A stretch of 64,000 bases of DNA, from contig NC_079880.1 of the NCBI RefSeq assembly GCF_029227915.1, positions 560,001 to 624,000 of the forward strand, read 5' to 3'. Below are positions 1 through 10,545 of the stretch, in pieces. Source of the DNA: Hydractinia symbiolongicarpus. Lineage: Eukaryota; Cnidaria; Hydrozoa; Anthoathecata; Hydractiniidae. The translations under genes were made by a program, and so were the position numbers. The notes beneath the pieces were generated by a model. It did no database searches. It saw only the letters and a list, made by a program, of their open reading frames with translations, and was not told where the DNA came from. The stretch's first letter is position 1, and every line of letters begins with the position of its first letter.

Positions 1-360
1 GCTTTATTTAAACATTTATATAAATAAGTCATTCTTCACTGTGGGACCAATCTTAGCCGTTATCGCGCGCTGAAGAAATATCGACAGTTTCAAAAACTAA
101 ATTTCATTGACTTTCTAACGGTGTCAGTCCGTTTGAGTTACAACGGTTGGGTCACATATTCGTACCAACATGTATTTAGCGATATTTTTCTGATATTACT
201 ATGTTGCATCGCTTTTAACAATAAAACGATTGACTGTGGGACTTAATTGAACTAACTTTAGACTGTGACCTGATAAATGTGATAAATAAGACAACTGGAC
301 TCCAAGAAATAATATTCTTCTTAATTTGACGGGATTGCCGGAACTCAGCGATTACACGGG

Positions 361-375
361 GCGCTGTGGTAGCGC
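361..375. repeat. Short inverted repeat at monomer end (GCGCT-GTGGT-AGCGC), example copy
   Basis: GCGCT and AGCGC are exact reverse complements around a 5-base loop. The same motif, or the GTTGT-loop version, sits just before the linker in most monomers of the window. Some monomers break it, for example where GGTACCGC replaces GGTAGCGC in the 7.9-10.1 kb trimers. A 5-bp stem is weak alone. Recurrence comes partly from common descent, so a function is only a possibility. Confidence 0.6.
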
Positions 376-3300
376 TTCATTTAAAAATTTAGATAAATAA
401 GTCATTCTTTACTGTAGGACCAATCCTATCCGTTATCGCGCGCTGAAGAAATAGCGACAGTTTCAAACTCTACATTTCATTGACTTTCTAACGGTGTCAG
501 TTCGTTTGAGTTCCAACGGTTGGGTCACATGCTCGTACCAACATGTATTTAGCGATATTTTTCTGATATTACTAGGATGCATCGCTTTTAACTATGAAAC
601 GATTGGCTGTGGGACTTAATTGAACTGATTATGGACTGTGACCTTAAAAATGTTATAAGTGAGACAAGCGGACTCAAAGAAATAACATTCTTTTTAATTT
701 GACATGATTGCCGGAACTCAGCGATTACACTGGGCGCTGTGGTAGCGCTTCATTTAAGAATTTAGATAAATTAGTCATTCTTAACTGTGGGACCAATCCT
801 AGCCGTTATCGCGCGCTGAAGAAATAGCGACAGTTTTAAAAACTACATTTCATTGACTTTCTAAGAGTATCAATCCGTTTGAGTTACAACGGTTGTGTCA
901 CACATTCGTACCAACATGTATTTCGTGATAATTTTCCGGTACTACTAGCTTGTATGGCTTTTAACAGTGAAACGATTGACTGTGGGACTTAATTGAACTG
1001 GTTATGGACTGTGACCTTATAAATGTTAAAGTGAGACAATTGGACTCCAAAAAAAAAAACATTCCTCCTAATTTGACATGATTGCCGAAACACAGCGATT
1101 ACACTGGGCGCTGTGGTAGCGCTTCAATTAAAAATTACCATAAAAAAGTCATTTTTTACTGTGGGACCAATCTTAGCCGTTATCGCGCGCTGAAGATTTA
1201 GCGACAGTTTCAAAAACTACATTTCATTGACTTTTTAACGGTGTCAGTCCTTTTTAGTTACAACGCTTGGGTCACCTATTCGTACCAACATGTGTTTAGC
1301 GATATTTTTCCGGTACTACTAGCTTGTATGGCTTTTAACAGTGAAACGATTGACTGTGGGACTTAATTGAACTGATTATGGACTGTGACCTTATAAATGG
1401 TAAAGTGAGACAATTGGACTCCAAGAAAAAACATTCTTCCTAATTTGACTTGATTGCCGAAACACAGCGATTACACTGGGCGCTGTGGTTGCGATTCAAT
1501 TAAAAATTAACATAAAAATGTCATTCTTTACTGTGGGACCAATCTTAGCCGTTATCGCGCCCTGAAGAATTAGCGACAGTTTCAAAAACTACATTTCAAT
1601 GACTTTTTAACGGTGTCAGTCCATTTGAATTACAACGGTTGTGTCACATATTCGTACCAACATGGATTTAGCGATTTTTTTTATATTACTAGGTTGCATC
1701 GCTTTTAACAGTGAAACGATTGACTGTGGTACTAAATTGAACTGATTTTGGACTGTGATCTTGTAAATGTTATAAGTGAGACAAATGGACTTCAAGAAAT
1801 ATCATTCTTCTTAATTTGAAATGATTGCCGAAACACAGCGCTTGCACTGGGCGCTGTGGTAGCGCTTCAAATAAAAATTAAGATTAAAAAGTCATTTTTT
1901 ACTGCAGGACCAATCCTAGCCGTTATCACGCGCTGAAGAAATAGCGACAGTTTCGAAAATTACATTTCATTGACTTATTAACGGTGTCAATCCGTATTAG
2001 TTACAATGGTTGGGTCACCTATTCGTACCAACATGTGTTTAGCGATATTTTTCTGATATTACTAGGTTGCATCGCTTTTAACAATGAAACGATTGACTGT
2101 GGGACTTATATGAACTAACCTTGGACTGTGACCTGATAAATGTGATAAATGAGACAATTGGACTGCAAGAAATAACATTCTTCTTAATTTGACGGGATTT
2201 CCGGAACTCAGCGATTACACTGGGCGCTGTGGTAGCGCTTTATTTAAAAATTTACTTAAATAAGTCATTCTTCACTGTGGGACCAATCCTAGCCGTTATC
2301 GCGCGCTGAAGAAATATCGACAGTTTCAAAAACTAAATTTCATTGACTCTCTAACGGTGTCAGTCCGTTTGAGTTACAACGGTTGGGTCACATATTCGTA
2401 CCAACATGTATTTAGCGATATTTTTTTGATATTACTAGGTTGCATCGCTTTTAACAGTGAAACGATTAACTGTGGAACTAAATTGAACTGATTTTGGACT
2501 GTGACCTTTTAAATGTTATAAGTGAGACAAGTCGACTCCAATAAGTAGCATTCTTCTTATTTTGAAATGATTGCCGAAACTCAGCGATTGCACTGGATGG
2601 TGTGGTAGCGCTTCAATTAAAAATTAAGATAAAAAAGTCATTTTTTACTGCGGGACCAATTCTAGCCATTATCGCGCGCTGAAGAAATAGCGACAGTTTC
2701 GAAAACTACATTTCATTGACTTTTTACCGGTGTCAGTCCGTTTGAGTTACAACAGTTTGGTCACCTATTCGTACCAACATGTGTTTAGCGATATTTTCTG
2801 ATATTACTAGGTTGCATCGCTTTCAACAATAAAACGATTGACTGTGGGACTTATATAAACTAACTTTGGACTGTGACCTGATAAATGTGATAAATGAGAC
2901 AATTGGACTCCAAGCGATAACATTATTCTTAATTTGACGGGATTTCCGGAACCCAGCGAATACACTGAGCGCTGTGGTAGCGCTTTATTTAAAAATTTAG
3001 ATAAATAAGTCATTCTTTACTGTGGGACCAATCCTAGCCGTTATCGCGCGCTGAAAAAGTAGCAATAGTTTCAAAATCTACATTTCATTGACATTCTAAC
3101 GGGTCAGTCCGTTCGAGTTACAACGGTTGGGTCACATATTCGTACCAACATGTATTTAGCGATATTTTCCTGATATTACTAGGTTGCATCACTTTTAACA
3201 ATGAAACGATTGACTGTGGGACTTAATTTAACAAACTTTAGACAGTGACCTGATAAATGTGATAAATGAGACAACTGGACTCCAAGAAATAACATTCTTC

Positions 3301-3683
3301 TTAATTTGACGTGATTGCCGGAACTCAGCGATTACACTGGGCGCTGTGGTAGCACTTCATTTAAAAATTTAGATAATTAAGTCATTCTTTACTGTAGGAC
3401 CAATCCTATCCGTTATCGCGCGCTGAGGAAATAGCGACAGTTTCAAAATATACATTTCATTGACTTTCTAAAGGTGTCAGTTCGTTTGAGTTCCAACGGT
3501 TGGGTCACATACTCGTACCAACATGTATTTAGCGATATTTCTCTGATATTACTAGGTTGCATCGCTTTTAACTATGAAACGATTGACTGTGGGACTTAAT
3601 TGAACTAACTTTGGACTGTCACCTGATAAATGTGATAAAGGAGACAATTGGACTCCAAGAAATAACATTCTTCTTAATTTGAC

Positions 3684-3899
3684 ATGATTGGCTTTTCTTT
3701 TTCAAACCATGATGGCGGTCGAAGGCGGTCAATCGTACAGTTCACAAGTTTATGTTTTGGATTTGAAAGGAAAGTTATTGATTCAATCAGAGAAATTCAC
3801 AAAAAAAGAAAAAGAGCGGACACAGATGCCGTAATGAATAATACAAAAGACTTAGAACCTGATGTAATAAAGTCTTCATTGGAAACTTGGAAATTTTAA
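3684..3899 (+). pseudogene. 5' open frame of the LINE fragment; possible ORF1-type remnant
   Basis: An open frame of 71 codons. The first two codons (ATG ATT) lie in satellite DNA and the rest in the insert, so the start is accidental. The segment from about residue 30 to 70 is charged and helical-looking (IREIHKKRKRADTDAV, then a leucine/valine-spaced stretch). It resembles, from memory, small helical N-terminal domains of LINE ORF1 proteins in invertebrates; this is weak evidence. The frame ends in TAA and the next frame (+1) continues with GGIIQNKKFW, which could be its natural continuation after a frameshift. It may instead be an unrelated 5' filler. Confidence 0.35.
3687..3690. repeat. 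Possible left target-site duplication (ATTG)
   Basis: ATTG directly precedes the LINE 5' end, and the same four bases follow its 3' tail. An uninterrupted monomer has a single copy (GACATGATTGCCGAAACTC). Four bases is short for target-primed reverse transcription and could be microhomology at a 5'-truncation join. Confidence 0.55.
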
Positions 3900-3906
3900 T
3901 AGTGTT

Positions 3907-4206
3907 ATGGAGGGTGGCATTATTCAAAATAAGAAATTTTGGAGCACTGTTAAACCTTTCCTTACTAACAAATCAGGTAAGAGCTCTAATGAAATTATGA
4001 TTGTTCACGATGATATTATAGTAACGGATGAAAATGAATTAGCGAAAATTTTCAATGAGGAGTACATACATATAGTTGAAAAATATAGTGGAGTTAAACC
4101 AGTGTCGCTACGAAATTATCAATCTGAAAATAGAAATGAAGTTATCTCAAAGATTCTGGAAACATATAAAAGTCACCCTAGTATCTTGAAATTAAAAATT
4201 CACTAA
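3907..4206 (+). pseudogene. LINE ORF2 fragment: linker upstream of the reverse transcriptase
   Basis: Encodes 99 residues, including KKFWSTVKPFLTNKSG near the start and an acidic stretch around EIMIVHDDIIVTDENELAKIF. That pattern is typical of the region between endonuclease and RT in CR1/Jockey-type ORF2 proteins. The Met at 3907 is unlikely to be a real start. The frame ends at 4206 because of a one-base shift in the A-run 4194-4198. Read in the adjacent frame from there, the protein continues with NSLIDQNNEM and joins the next segment directly. It is a broken piece of one gene and not a separate gene. Confidence 0.8.
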
Positions 4207-4223
4207 TTGATCAAAATAATGAA

Positions 4224-4607
4224 ATGTTGTTTAACTTTAAGGAAGTCTCGGAAAATGAAGTCTCTAAACTTTTCGGAGATCTAAAAGTAGGTGTGGCATC
4301 TGGAGAGGACAAGATAACGGCTAAAATGGTGAAGTTAGCAAAACCTTATTTGATAAAACCCTTAACAAATGCCATTAACAACAGTAATTGTCTTTCTGTT
4401 TTTTCGAGGAGAGCCAAACGCGCTACTGTATCCCCTATTGATAAAGGCGGGAAAGATAAATTATGTGTAAACAACTATAGACCAGTCAGCATTTCAAATA
4501 TATTTTCAAAATTTTATGAGAAAATAATTAAATCCCAAATTGTTGATTATATTGATAAAAAACTTTCAGAATTTTTATCAGCCTATAGGGAATCATATGG
4601 GACATAA
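4224..4607 (+). pseudogene. LINE ORF2 fragment: N-terminal reverse transcriptase (fingers)
   Basis: The 127-codon segment contains the early RT motifs: SGEDKITAKMVKLA (residues 26-39) and NYRPVSISNIFSKFYEKII (84-102), the latter diagnostic for non-LTR RTs. It ends at TAA 4605-4607. The following codons stay in the same frame and lead without a gap into the palm domain, so the stop is a nonsense mutation. Related proteins usually have Gln there, which fits a CAA-to-TAA change (C to T). The Met at 4224 is internal. Confidence 0.85.
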
Positions 4608-4625
4608 CATGTACTTATAAGATTA

Positions 4626-5804
4626 TTGGAAGAATGGAAACAAAAATTAGATAAAGATTACGTAGTTGGTGCAGTTTTAATGGATCTATCTAAAGCTTTT
4701 GATTGCGTGCCTCATGATTTACTTATTGCTAAATTAAATGCCTATGGCTTTAGCCAGGATGCCCTACTTCTAATTTTATCGTACCTTTCTGACAGAGAGC
4801 AATCTACCCGCATAAATAATCAGCATAGTCTTTTCCAATTAATTCTGTCTGGAGTACCCCAAGGATCAATTTTAGGACCTATTTTATTTAACATTTTTAT
4901 TAATGACTTTTTTTATTTTATTAAAAAAGCCAGTGTACACAATTATGCTGATGACAATTCCCTTTCTGCTTTCTCAAACTCAATTTCAAACTTAATTAAA
5001 CTTTTAGAATGTGAATCTAATATAGCACTAGTGTGGTTGAAAAATAACAAAATGATGGCGAATCCAAAAAAATTTCAATCAATCATTGTCACCAGAGATA
5101 AATGTAACAATTGTGATTTAGTGGTAAAAATTGGTGACAAGTTAATTAAAACAGAAAGCGAAGTTAAATTACTAGGAGTGACCATTGATAATGGCTTGAA
5201 TTTCGACTCTCACATTTCTAAACTTATCAAAAAATCATCAGCACAATTGAATGCACTGTTTAGACTTAGCACGTTTTTATCTCACAAAGCCAAATTAGCG
5301 CTGGTACAAAGTTTTATATACTCTAACTTTAATTATTGCCCTTTAGTATGGAATTTCTCTTCATATAAATCTTTGTTGAAAATTGAACAAATTCAGAAGA
5401 GAGCTTTACGTTTCTTATTAAATGATAATGATAGTACTTACGACGAACTCCTTTTGAAAGCAGGAAAATACCAAATGAGCGTCTATAGACTTAAAACATT
5501 ATGTACAGAAATATATAAGACTTTGCACGAACTCAATCCGACATACATTAAAGATATCTTTAAATTGCATGGGAGTGGTAGACCAGTGAGATCACAAAAT
5601 GTTAATAATTTAACAGTCCCAAATATAGATACCGTTAGTTTTGGAACAAAAAGTCTCTCTTCCCTGGGGCCAAAAATATGGAATAAATTACCCAACCACT
5701 CGAAATCCTCAGAGTCTCTTAGTACTTTTAAAAATGCGATCAAAAGTTGGAATGGAAGTAAATGTTTTTGTGAGGTTTGTGAATTGTCCCAAACACGCTT
5801 TTAG
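4626..5804 (+). CDS. Reverse transcriptase palm/thumb and C-terminal part of LINE ORF2 (partial, inactive element)
   Basis: RNA-directed DNA polymerase of a non-LTR retrotransposon, 392 codons from the first Met. Motif A is LMDLSKAFD (residues 18-26, catalytic Asp 20), motif B SGVPQGSILGP (75-85) and motif C YADD (107-110, catalytic Asp pair). All three are intact. The W.K.NKM..NP.K segment (137-148) and KLLGV (181-185) follow. The distal half carries YCPLVW (237-242), LGPKIWNKLP and a final Cys cluster (380, 382, 385), as in CR1/Jockey-type ORF2 C-termini. The Met at 4626 is not a natural start: the same frame runs back through the stop at 4605-4607. Without endonuclease and with upstream lesions, no functional ORF2 product is expected. 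Confidence 0.9.
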   Translation: MEEWKQKLDKDYVVGAVLMDLSKAFDCVPHDLLIAKLNAYGFSQDALLLILSYLSDREQSTRINNQHSLFQLILSGVPQGSILGPILFNIFINDFFYFIKKASVHNYADDNSLSAFSNSISNLIKLLECESNIALVWLKNNKMMANPKKFQSIIVTRDKCNNCDLVVKIGDKLIKTESEVKLLGVTIDNGLNFDSHISKLIKKSSAQLNALFRLSTFLSHKAKLALVQSFIYSNFNYCPLVWNFSSYKSLLKIEQIQKRALRFLLNDNDSTYDELLLKAGKYQMSVYRLKTLCTEIYKTLHELNPTYIKDIFKLHGSGRPVRSQNVNNLTVPNIDTVSFGTKSLSSLGPKIWNKLPNHSKSSESLSTFKNAIKSWNGSKCFCEVCELSQTRF

Positions 5805-6006
5805 TAAAATTTTACTCTTTTTTGTATATATAAAAATTTAAAAATATTTTCTCTCATTCAATTAACATTATTTAATATTATTTCTATTTGCACTTTAATT
5901 TCAGTCGGTTTTGATTAGCACTACTTTTTAGAGCTATGCATATAATTTTTCTTTTCACGAAACTTGTATATAATGTACCGACTATAAATAAATTTACAAA
6001 CAAACA
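5805..6006 (+). other. 3' UTR and tail of the LINE
   Basis: About 200 bp of very A/T-rich non-coding sequence between the RT stop and the satellite. It ends in AATAAATTTACAAACAAACA, a short CAAA microsatellite-like tail in place of a long poly(A). Such simple-repeat 3' ends are common in CR1-related and some other non-LTR clades. Confidence 0.75.
5987..5992 (+). promoter_or_regulatory. Polyadenylation signal AATAAA in the LINE 3' end
   Basis: Exact AATAAA hexamer about 15 bp before the end of the insert, in the sense orientation and a plausible position for 3' end formation of the element transcript. In DNA this A/T-rich a chance match is possible. Confidence 0.5.
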
Positions 6007-6010
6007 ATTG
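6007..6010. repeat. Possible right target-site duplication (ATTG)
   Basis: ATTG immediately follows the CAAA-type tail of the LINE and restarts the satellite in correct register (ATTGCCGAAACTC). It pairs with the copy at 3687-3690. The exact boundary is ambiguous by one base because the tail ends in A. Confidence 0.55.
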
Positions 6011-6819
6011 CCGAAACTCAGCAATTACACTGGGCGCTGTGGTACACCTTTATTTAAGAATTAAGATAAAAAAGTCATTCCTTACTGCGGGACCAATCCT
6101 AGCCGTTAACGCGCGCTGAAGAAATAGCAACAGCTTCAAAAACTACACTTTATTGACTTTCTAACGGTGTCAGTCCGTTTGAGTTACAACGGTTGGGTCA
6201 CATATTCGTACCAACATGTATTTAGCAATATTTTTCTGATATTACTAGGTTGCATCGCTCTTAACAATGAAACGATTGACTGTGGGACTTAATTGAACAA
6301 ACTTTGGACTGTGACCTAATAAATGTGATAAATGAGAAAATTGGACTCCAAGAAATAACATTCTTTTCAATTTGACATGATTGCCGGAACTCAGCGATTA
6401 CACTGGGCGCTGTGGTAGCACTTCATTTAAAAATTTAGATTAATTAGTAATTTTTTACTGTAGGACCAATCCTAGCCATTATCGCGCGCTGAAGAAATAG
6501 CGACTGTTTCGAAAACTAAATTTCATTGACTTTTTAACGGTGTCAGTCCGTTTGAGTTACAACGTTTGGGTCACCTATTCGTACCAACATGTGTTTAGCG
6601 ATATTTTTCTGATATTACTAGGTTGCATCGCTTTTAACAATGAAACGATTGAATGTGGGACTTAATTGAACTAACTTTGGACTGTGACCTGATAAATGTG
6701 ATAAAGGAGACAATTGGACTCCAAGAAATAACATTCTTCTTAATTTGACATGATTGCCGGAACTCAGCGATTACACTGGGCGGTGTGGTAGCGCTTCATT
6801 TAAAAATTTAGATTAATAA

Positions 6820-7192
6820 GTCATTTTTTACTGTGGGACCAATCCTAGCCGTTATCGCGCGCTGAAGAAATAGCGACAGTTTCAAAAACTACATTTCATT
6901 GACTTTCTAACGGTGTCAGTCCGTTTGAGTTACAACGGTTGGGTCACATATTCGTACCAACATGTATTTAGCGATATTTTTCTGATATTACTAGGTTGCA
7001 TCGCTTTTAACAATGAAACGATTGACTGTGGGACTTAATTGAACAAACCTTAGACTGTGACCTAATAAATGTGATAAATGAGAAAATTGGACTCCAAGAA
7101 ATAACATTCTTTTCAATTTGACATGATTGCCGGAACTCAGCGATTACACTGGGCGCTGTGGTAGCACTTCAATTAAAAATTTAGATTAATTA
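6820..7192 (+). repeat. Representative 373-bp satellite monomer
   Basis: Typical monomer used as a reference for internal structure. It begins at the GTCATT linker anchor. Visible elements are ACTGTGGGACC (6830-6840), the inverted pair AACGG/CCGTT (6909-6913 and 6921-6925), GTTGG/CCAAC (6938-6942 and 6957-6961), AGCGAT/ATCGCT (6970-6975 and 7000-7005), a second GACTGTGGGACT (7024-7035), and a shorter GACTGTGACCT (7053-7063). The middle of the monomer is strongly conserved across the window. The linker and the segment just after it vary most and define subfamilies. The phase is arbitrary. Confidence 0.93.
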
Positions 7193-10100
7193 GTCATTTT
7201 TTACTGTGGGACCAATCCTAGCCATTATCGCGCGCTGAAGAAATAGCGACTGTTTCGAAAACTAAATTTCATTGACTTTTTAACGGTGTCAGTCCGTTTG
7301 AGTTACAACGTTTGGGTCACCTATTCGTACCAACATGTGTTTAGCGATATTTTTTTGATATTACTAGGTTGCATCGCTTTTAACAATGAAACGATTGAAT
7401 GTGGGACTTAATTGAACTAACTTTAGACTGTGACCTGATAAATGTGATAAAGGAGACAATTGGACTTCAAGAAATAACATTCTTCTTAATTTGACATGAT
7501 TGCCGGAACTCACCGATTACACTGGGTGCTGTGGTAGCGCTTCAATTAAAAATTAAGATAAAAAAGTCATTTTTTACTGCGGGACCAATCCTAGCCGTTA
7601 TCGCGCGCTGAAGAAATAGCCACAGTTTCAAAAACTACATTTCATTGACTTTTTAACGGTGTCAGTCCGTTTGAGTTACAACGGTTGGGTCACCTATTCG
7701 TACCAACATGTGTTTAGCGATATTTTCTGATATTACTAGGTTGCATCGCTTTTAACATTGAAACGATTGACTGTGGGACTTAATTGAACTAACTTTGTAT
7801 TGTCACCTGATAAATGTGATAAAGGAGACAATCGGACTCCAAGAAATAACACTCTTCTTAATTTGACATGATTGCCGAAACTCAGCGATTACACTGGGCG
7901 CTGTGGTACCGCTTCATTTAAGAATTAAGATAAAAAAGTCATTCTTTACTGTGGGACCAATCCTAACCGTTATCGCGCGTTCAAGAAATAGCAACAGTTT
8001 CAAAAACCATATTTCATTGACTTTCTAACGGTTTTAGTCCGATTGAGTTACAACGGTTGGGTCACATATTCGTACCAACATGTGTTTAGCGATATTTTTC
8101 TGATATTACTAGGTTGCATCGCTTTTAACAATGAAACGATTGACTGTGGGACTTAATTGAACAAACTTTGGACTGCGACCTAATAAATGTGATAAATGAG
8201 AAAATTGGACTCCAAGAAATAACATTCTTCTCAATTTGACATGATTGCCGGAACTCAGCGATTACACTGGGCGCTGTGGTAGCACTTCATTTAAAAATTT
8301 AGATTATATAGTCATTTTTTACTGTCGGACCAATCCTATCCATTATCGCGCGCTGAAGAAATAGCGACTGTTTCGAAAACTAAATTTCATTGACTTTTTA
8401 ACGGTGTCAGTCCGTTTGAGTTACAACGTTTGGGTCACCTATTCGTACCAACATGTGTTTAGCAACATTTTTCTGATATTACTAGGTTGCATCGCTTTTA
8501 ACAATGAAACGATTGAATGTGGGACTTAATTGAACTAACTTTGGACTGTGACCTGATAAATGTGATAAAGGAGACAATTGGACTTCAAGAAATAACATTC
8601 TTCTAATTTGACATGATTGCCGGAACTCACAGATTACACTGGGTGCTGTGGTAGCGCTTCAATTAAAAATTAAGATAAAAAAGTCATTTTTTACTTCGGG
8701 ACCAATCCTAGCCGTTATCGCGCGCTGAAGAAATAGCGACAGTTTCAAAAACTACATTTCATTGACTTTTTAACGGTGTCAGTCCGTTTGAGTTACAACG
8801 GTTGGGTCACCTATTCGTACCAACATGTGTTTAGCGATATTTTCTGATATTACTAGGTTGCATCGCTTTTAACAATGAAACGATTGACTGTGGGACTTAA
8901 TTGAACTAAATTTGTATTGTCACCTGATAAATGTGATAAAGGAGACAATCGGACTACAAGAAATAACACTCTTCTTAATTTGACATGATTGCCGAAACTC
9001 AGCGATTACACTGGGCGCTGTGGTACCGCTTCATTTAAGAATTAAGATAAAAAAGTCATTCTTTACTGTGGGACCAATCCTAACCGTTATCGCGCGTTCA
9101 AGAAATAGCAACAGTTTCAAAAACCATATTTCATTGACTTTCTAACGGTTTTTGTCCGTTTGAGTTACAACGGTTGGGTCACATATTCGTACCAACATGT
9201 GTTTAGCGATATTTTTCTGATATTACTAGGTTGCATCGCTTTTAACTATGAAACGATTGACTGTGGGACTTAATTGAACTAACTTTGGACTGTGACCTAA
9301 TAAATGTGATAAATAAGATCATTGGACTCCAAGAAATAACATTCTTCTTAATTTGACGTGATTGCCGAAACTCAGCGATTACACTGGGCGCTGTGGTACC
9401 GCTTCATTTAAGAATTAAGATAAAAAACTCATTTTTTTACTGTGGGACCAATCCTAGCCGTTATCGCGCACTGAAGAAATAGCGACTGTTTCGAAAACTA
9501 AATTTTATTGACTTTTTAACGGTGTCAGTCCGTTTGAGTTACAACGTTTGGGTCACCTATTCGTACCAACATGTGTTTAGCAACATTTTTCTGATATTAC
9601 TAGGTTGCATCGCTTTTAACAATGAAACGATTGAATGTGGGACTTAATTGAACTAACTTTGGACTGTGACCTGATAAATGTGATAAAAGAGACAATTGGA
9701 CTTCAAGAAATAACATTCTTCTAATTTGACAAGATTGCCGGAACTCACAGATTACACTGGGTGCTGTTGTAGCGCTTCAATTAAAAATTAAGATAAAAAA
9801 GTCATTTTTTACTTCGGGACCAATCCTAACCGTTATCGCGCGCTGAAGAAATAGCGACAGTTTCAAAAACTACATTTCATTGACTTTTTAACGGTGTCAG
9901 TCCGTTTGAGTTACAACGGTTGGGTCACCTATTCGTACCAACATGTGTTTGGCGATATTTTCTGATATTACTAGGTTGCATCGCTTTTAACAATGAAACG
10001 ATTGTCTGTGGGACTTAATTGAACTAAATTTGTATTGTCACCTGATAAATGTGATAAAGGAGACAATCGGACTCCAAGAAATAACACTCTTCTTAATTTG

Positions 10101-10545
10101 ACATGATTGCCGAAACTCAGCGATTACACTGGGCGCTGTGGTACCGCTTCATTTAAGAATTAAGATAAAAAAGTCATTCTTTACTGTGGGACCAATCCTA
10201 ACCGTTATCGCGCGTTCAAGAAATAGCAACAGTTTCAAAAACCATATTTCATTGACTTTCTAACGGTTTTAGTCCGTTTGAGTTACAACGGTTGGGTCAC
10301 ATATTCGTACCAACATGTGTTTAGCGATATTTTTCTGATATTACTAGGTTGCATCGCTTTTAACTATGAAACGATTGACTGTGGGACTTAATTGAACTAA
10401 CTTTGGACTGTGACCTAATAAATGTGATAAATGAGATCATTGGACTCCAAGAAATAACATTCTTCTTAATTTGACGTGATTGTTGGAACTCAGCGATTGC
10501 ACTGGGCGCTGTGGTAGCGCTTCATTTTAAAGTTTAGATATATAA
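7193..10545 (+). repeat. Three tandem copies of a 3-monomer higher-order repeat (~1,117 bp)
   Basis: Units run 7193-8310, 8311-9427 and 9428-10545. The order within each is: a monomer with GACTGTTTCGAAAACTAAAT; a monomer preceded by CTCACMGATTACACTGGGTG; and a monomer with GCGCGTTCAAGAAATAGCAA and AAAACCATATTTC. These markers recur at 1,117-1,118 bp. A further private change (TTTAGCAACATTTTT) is shared only by units 2 and 3, near 8460 and 9577. This gives the order of amplification: units 2 and 3 are the younger pair. Confidence 0.88.

Larger units (their letters stand above)
1..3690 (+). repeat. Satellite array, left block (about 10 monomers of ~373 bp)
   Basis: Head-to-tail monomers with linker anchors at 28, 401, 774, 1148, 1520, 1891, 2264, 2637, 3009 and 3381, so steps are 371-374 bp. 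Each monomer has the same order of landmarks: A/T linker, ACTGTGGGACC, a CGCGCGCTGAAGAAATAG block, the AACGGTGTCAGTCCGTT block, GTCACATATTCGTACCAAC, AGCGATATTT, and GCGCTGTGGTAGCGC before the next linker. Monomers near 780-1150 and 1150-1500 belong to a diverged type with a GGTACTACTAGCTTGTATGG variant. Divergence between neighbours is visibly higher than in the 18-33 kb interior. No gene is visible. The block continues past the left edge and is interrupted on the right by the LINE. Confidence 0.97.
3691..6006 (+). mobile_element. 5'-truncated non-LTR retrotransposon (LINE, CR1/Jockey type) inserted in the satellite
   Basis: The satellite monomer stops after GACATGATTG at 3690 and resumes with ATTGCCGAAACTCAGC at 6007, so the insert of about 2.3 kb is precisely delimited. 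It encodes the linker, reverse transcriptase and C-terminal region of a LINE ORF2 on the plus strand, followed by an A/T-rich 3' UTR, an AATAAA signal and a short CAAA-repeat tail. No endonuclease domain is present, as expected for 5' truncation. The coding region carries a frameshift near 4194-4198, an in-frame TAA at 4605-4607 and an unclear 5' part, so the copy is dead. The RT motifs fit the CR1/Jockey assemblage. Assignment to a named family would need a database comparison. Confidence 0.93.
6007..7192 (+). repeat. Satellite array right of the LINE, including a 746-bp pair
   Basis: Resumes inside the interrupted monomer, with anchors at 6074, 6447 and 6820. The monomer at 6447 and the one at 7193 share a GACTGTTTCGAAAACTAAAT signature. 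The step of 746 bp (two monomers) suggests a shorter ancestor of the three-monomer unit that follows. Confidence 0.9.

Noticed and set aside
5483-5743. Minus-strand frame of 86 codons inside the LINE
   Set aside because: Shadow of the reverse transcriptase frame on the opposite strand; no recognisable motif.
5641-5841. Plus-strand frame of 66 codons overlapping the RT end
   Set aside because: Out-of-frame overlap with the real RT C-terminus (LGPKIWNKLP and the Cys cluster are in the other frame).
6938-6961. CENP-B box or similar known centromere-protein site in the monomer
   Set aside because: I found no match to the mammalian CENP-B box pattern. The GTTGG/CCAAC inverted repeat is a different sequence, so no named binding site is claimed.
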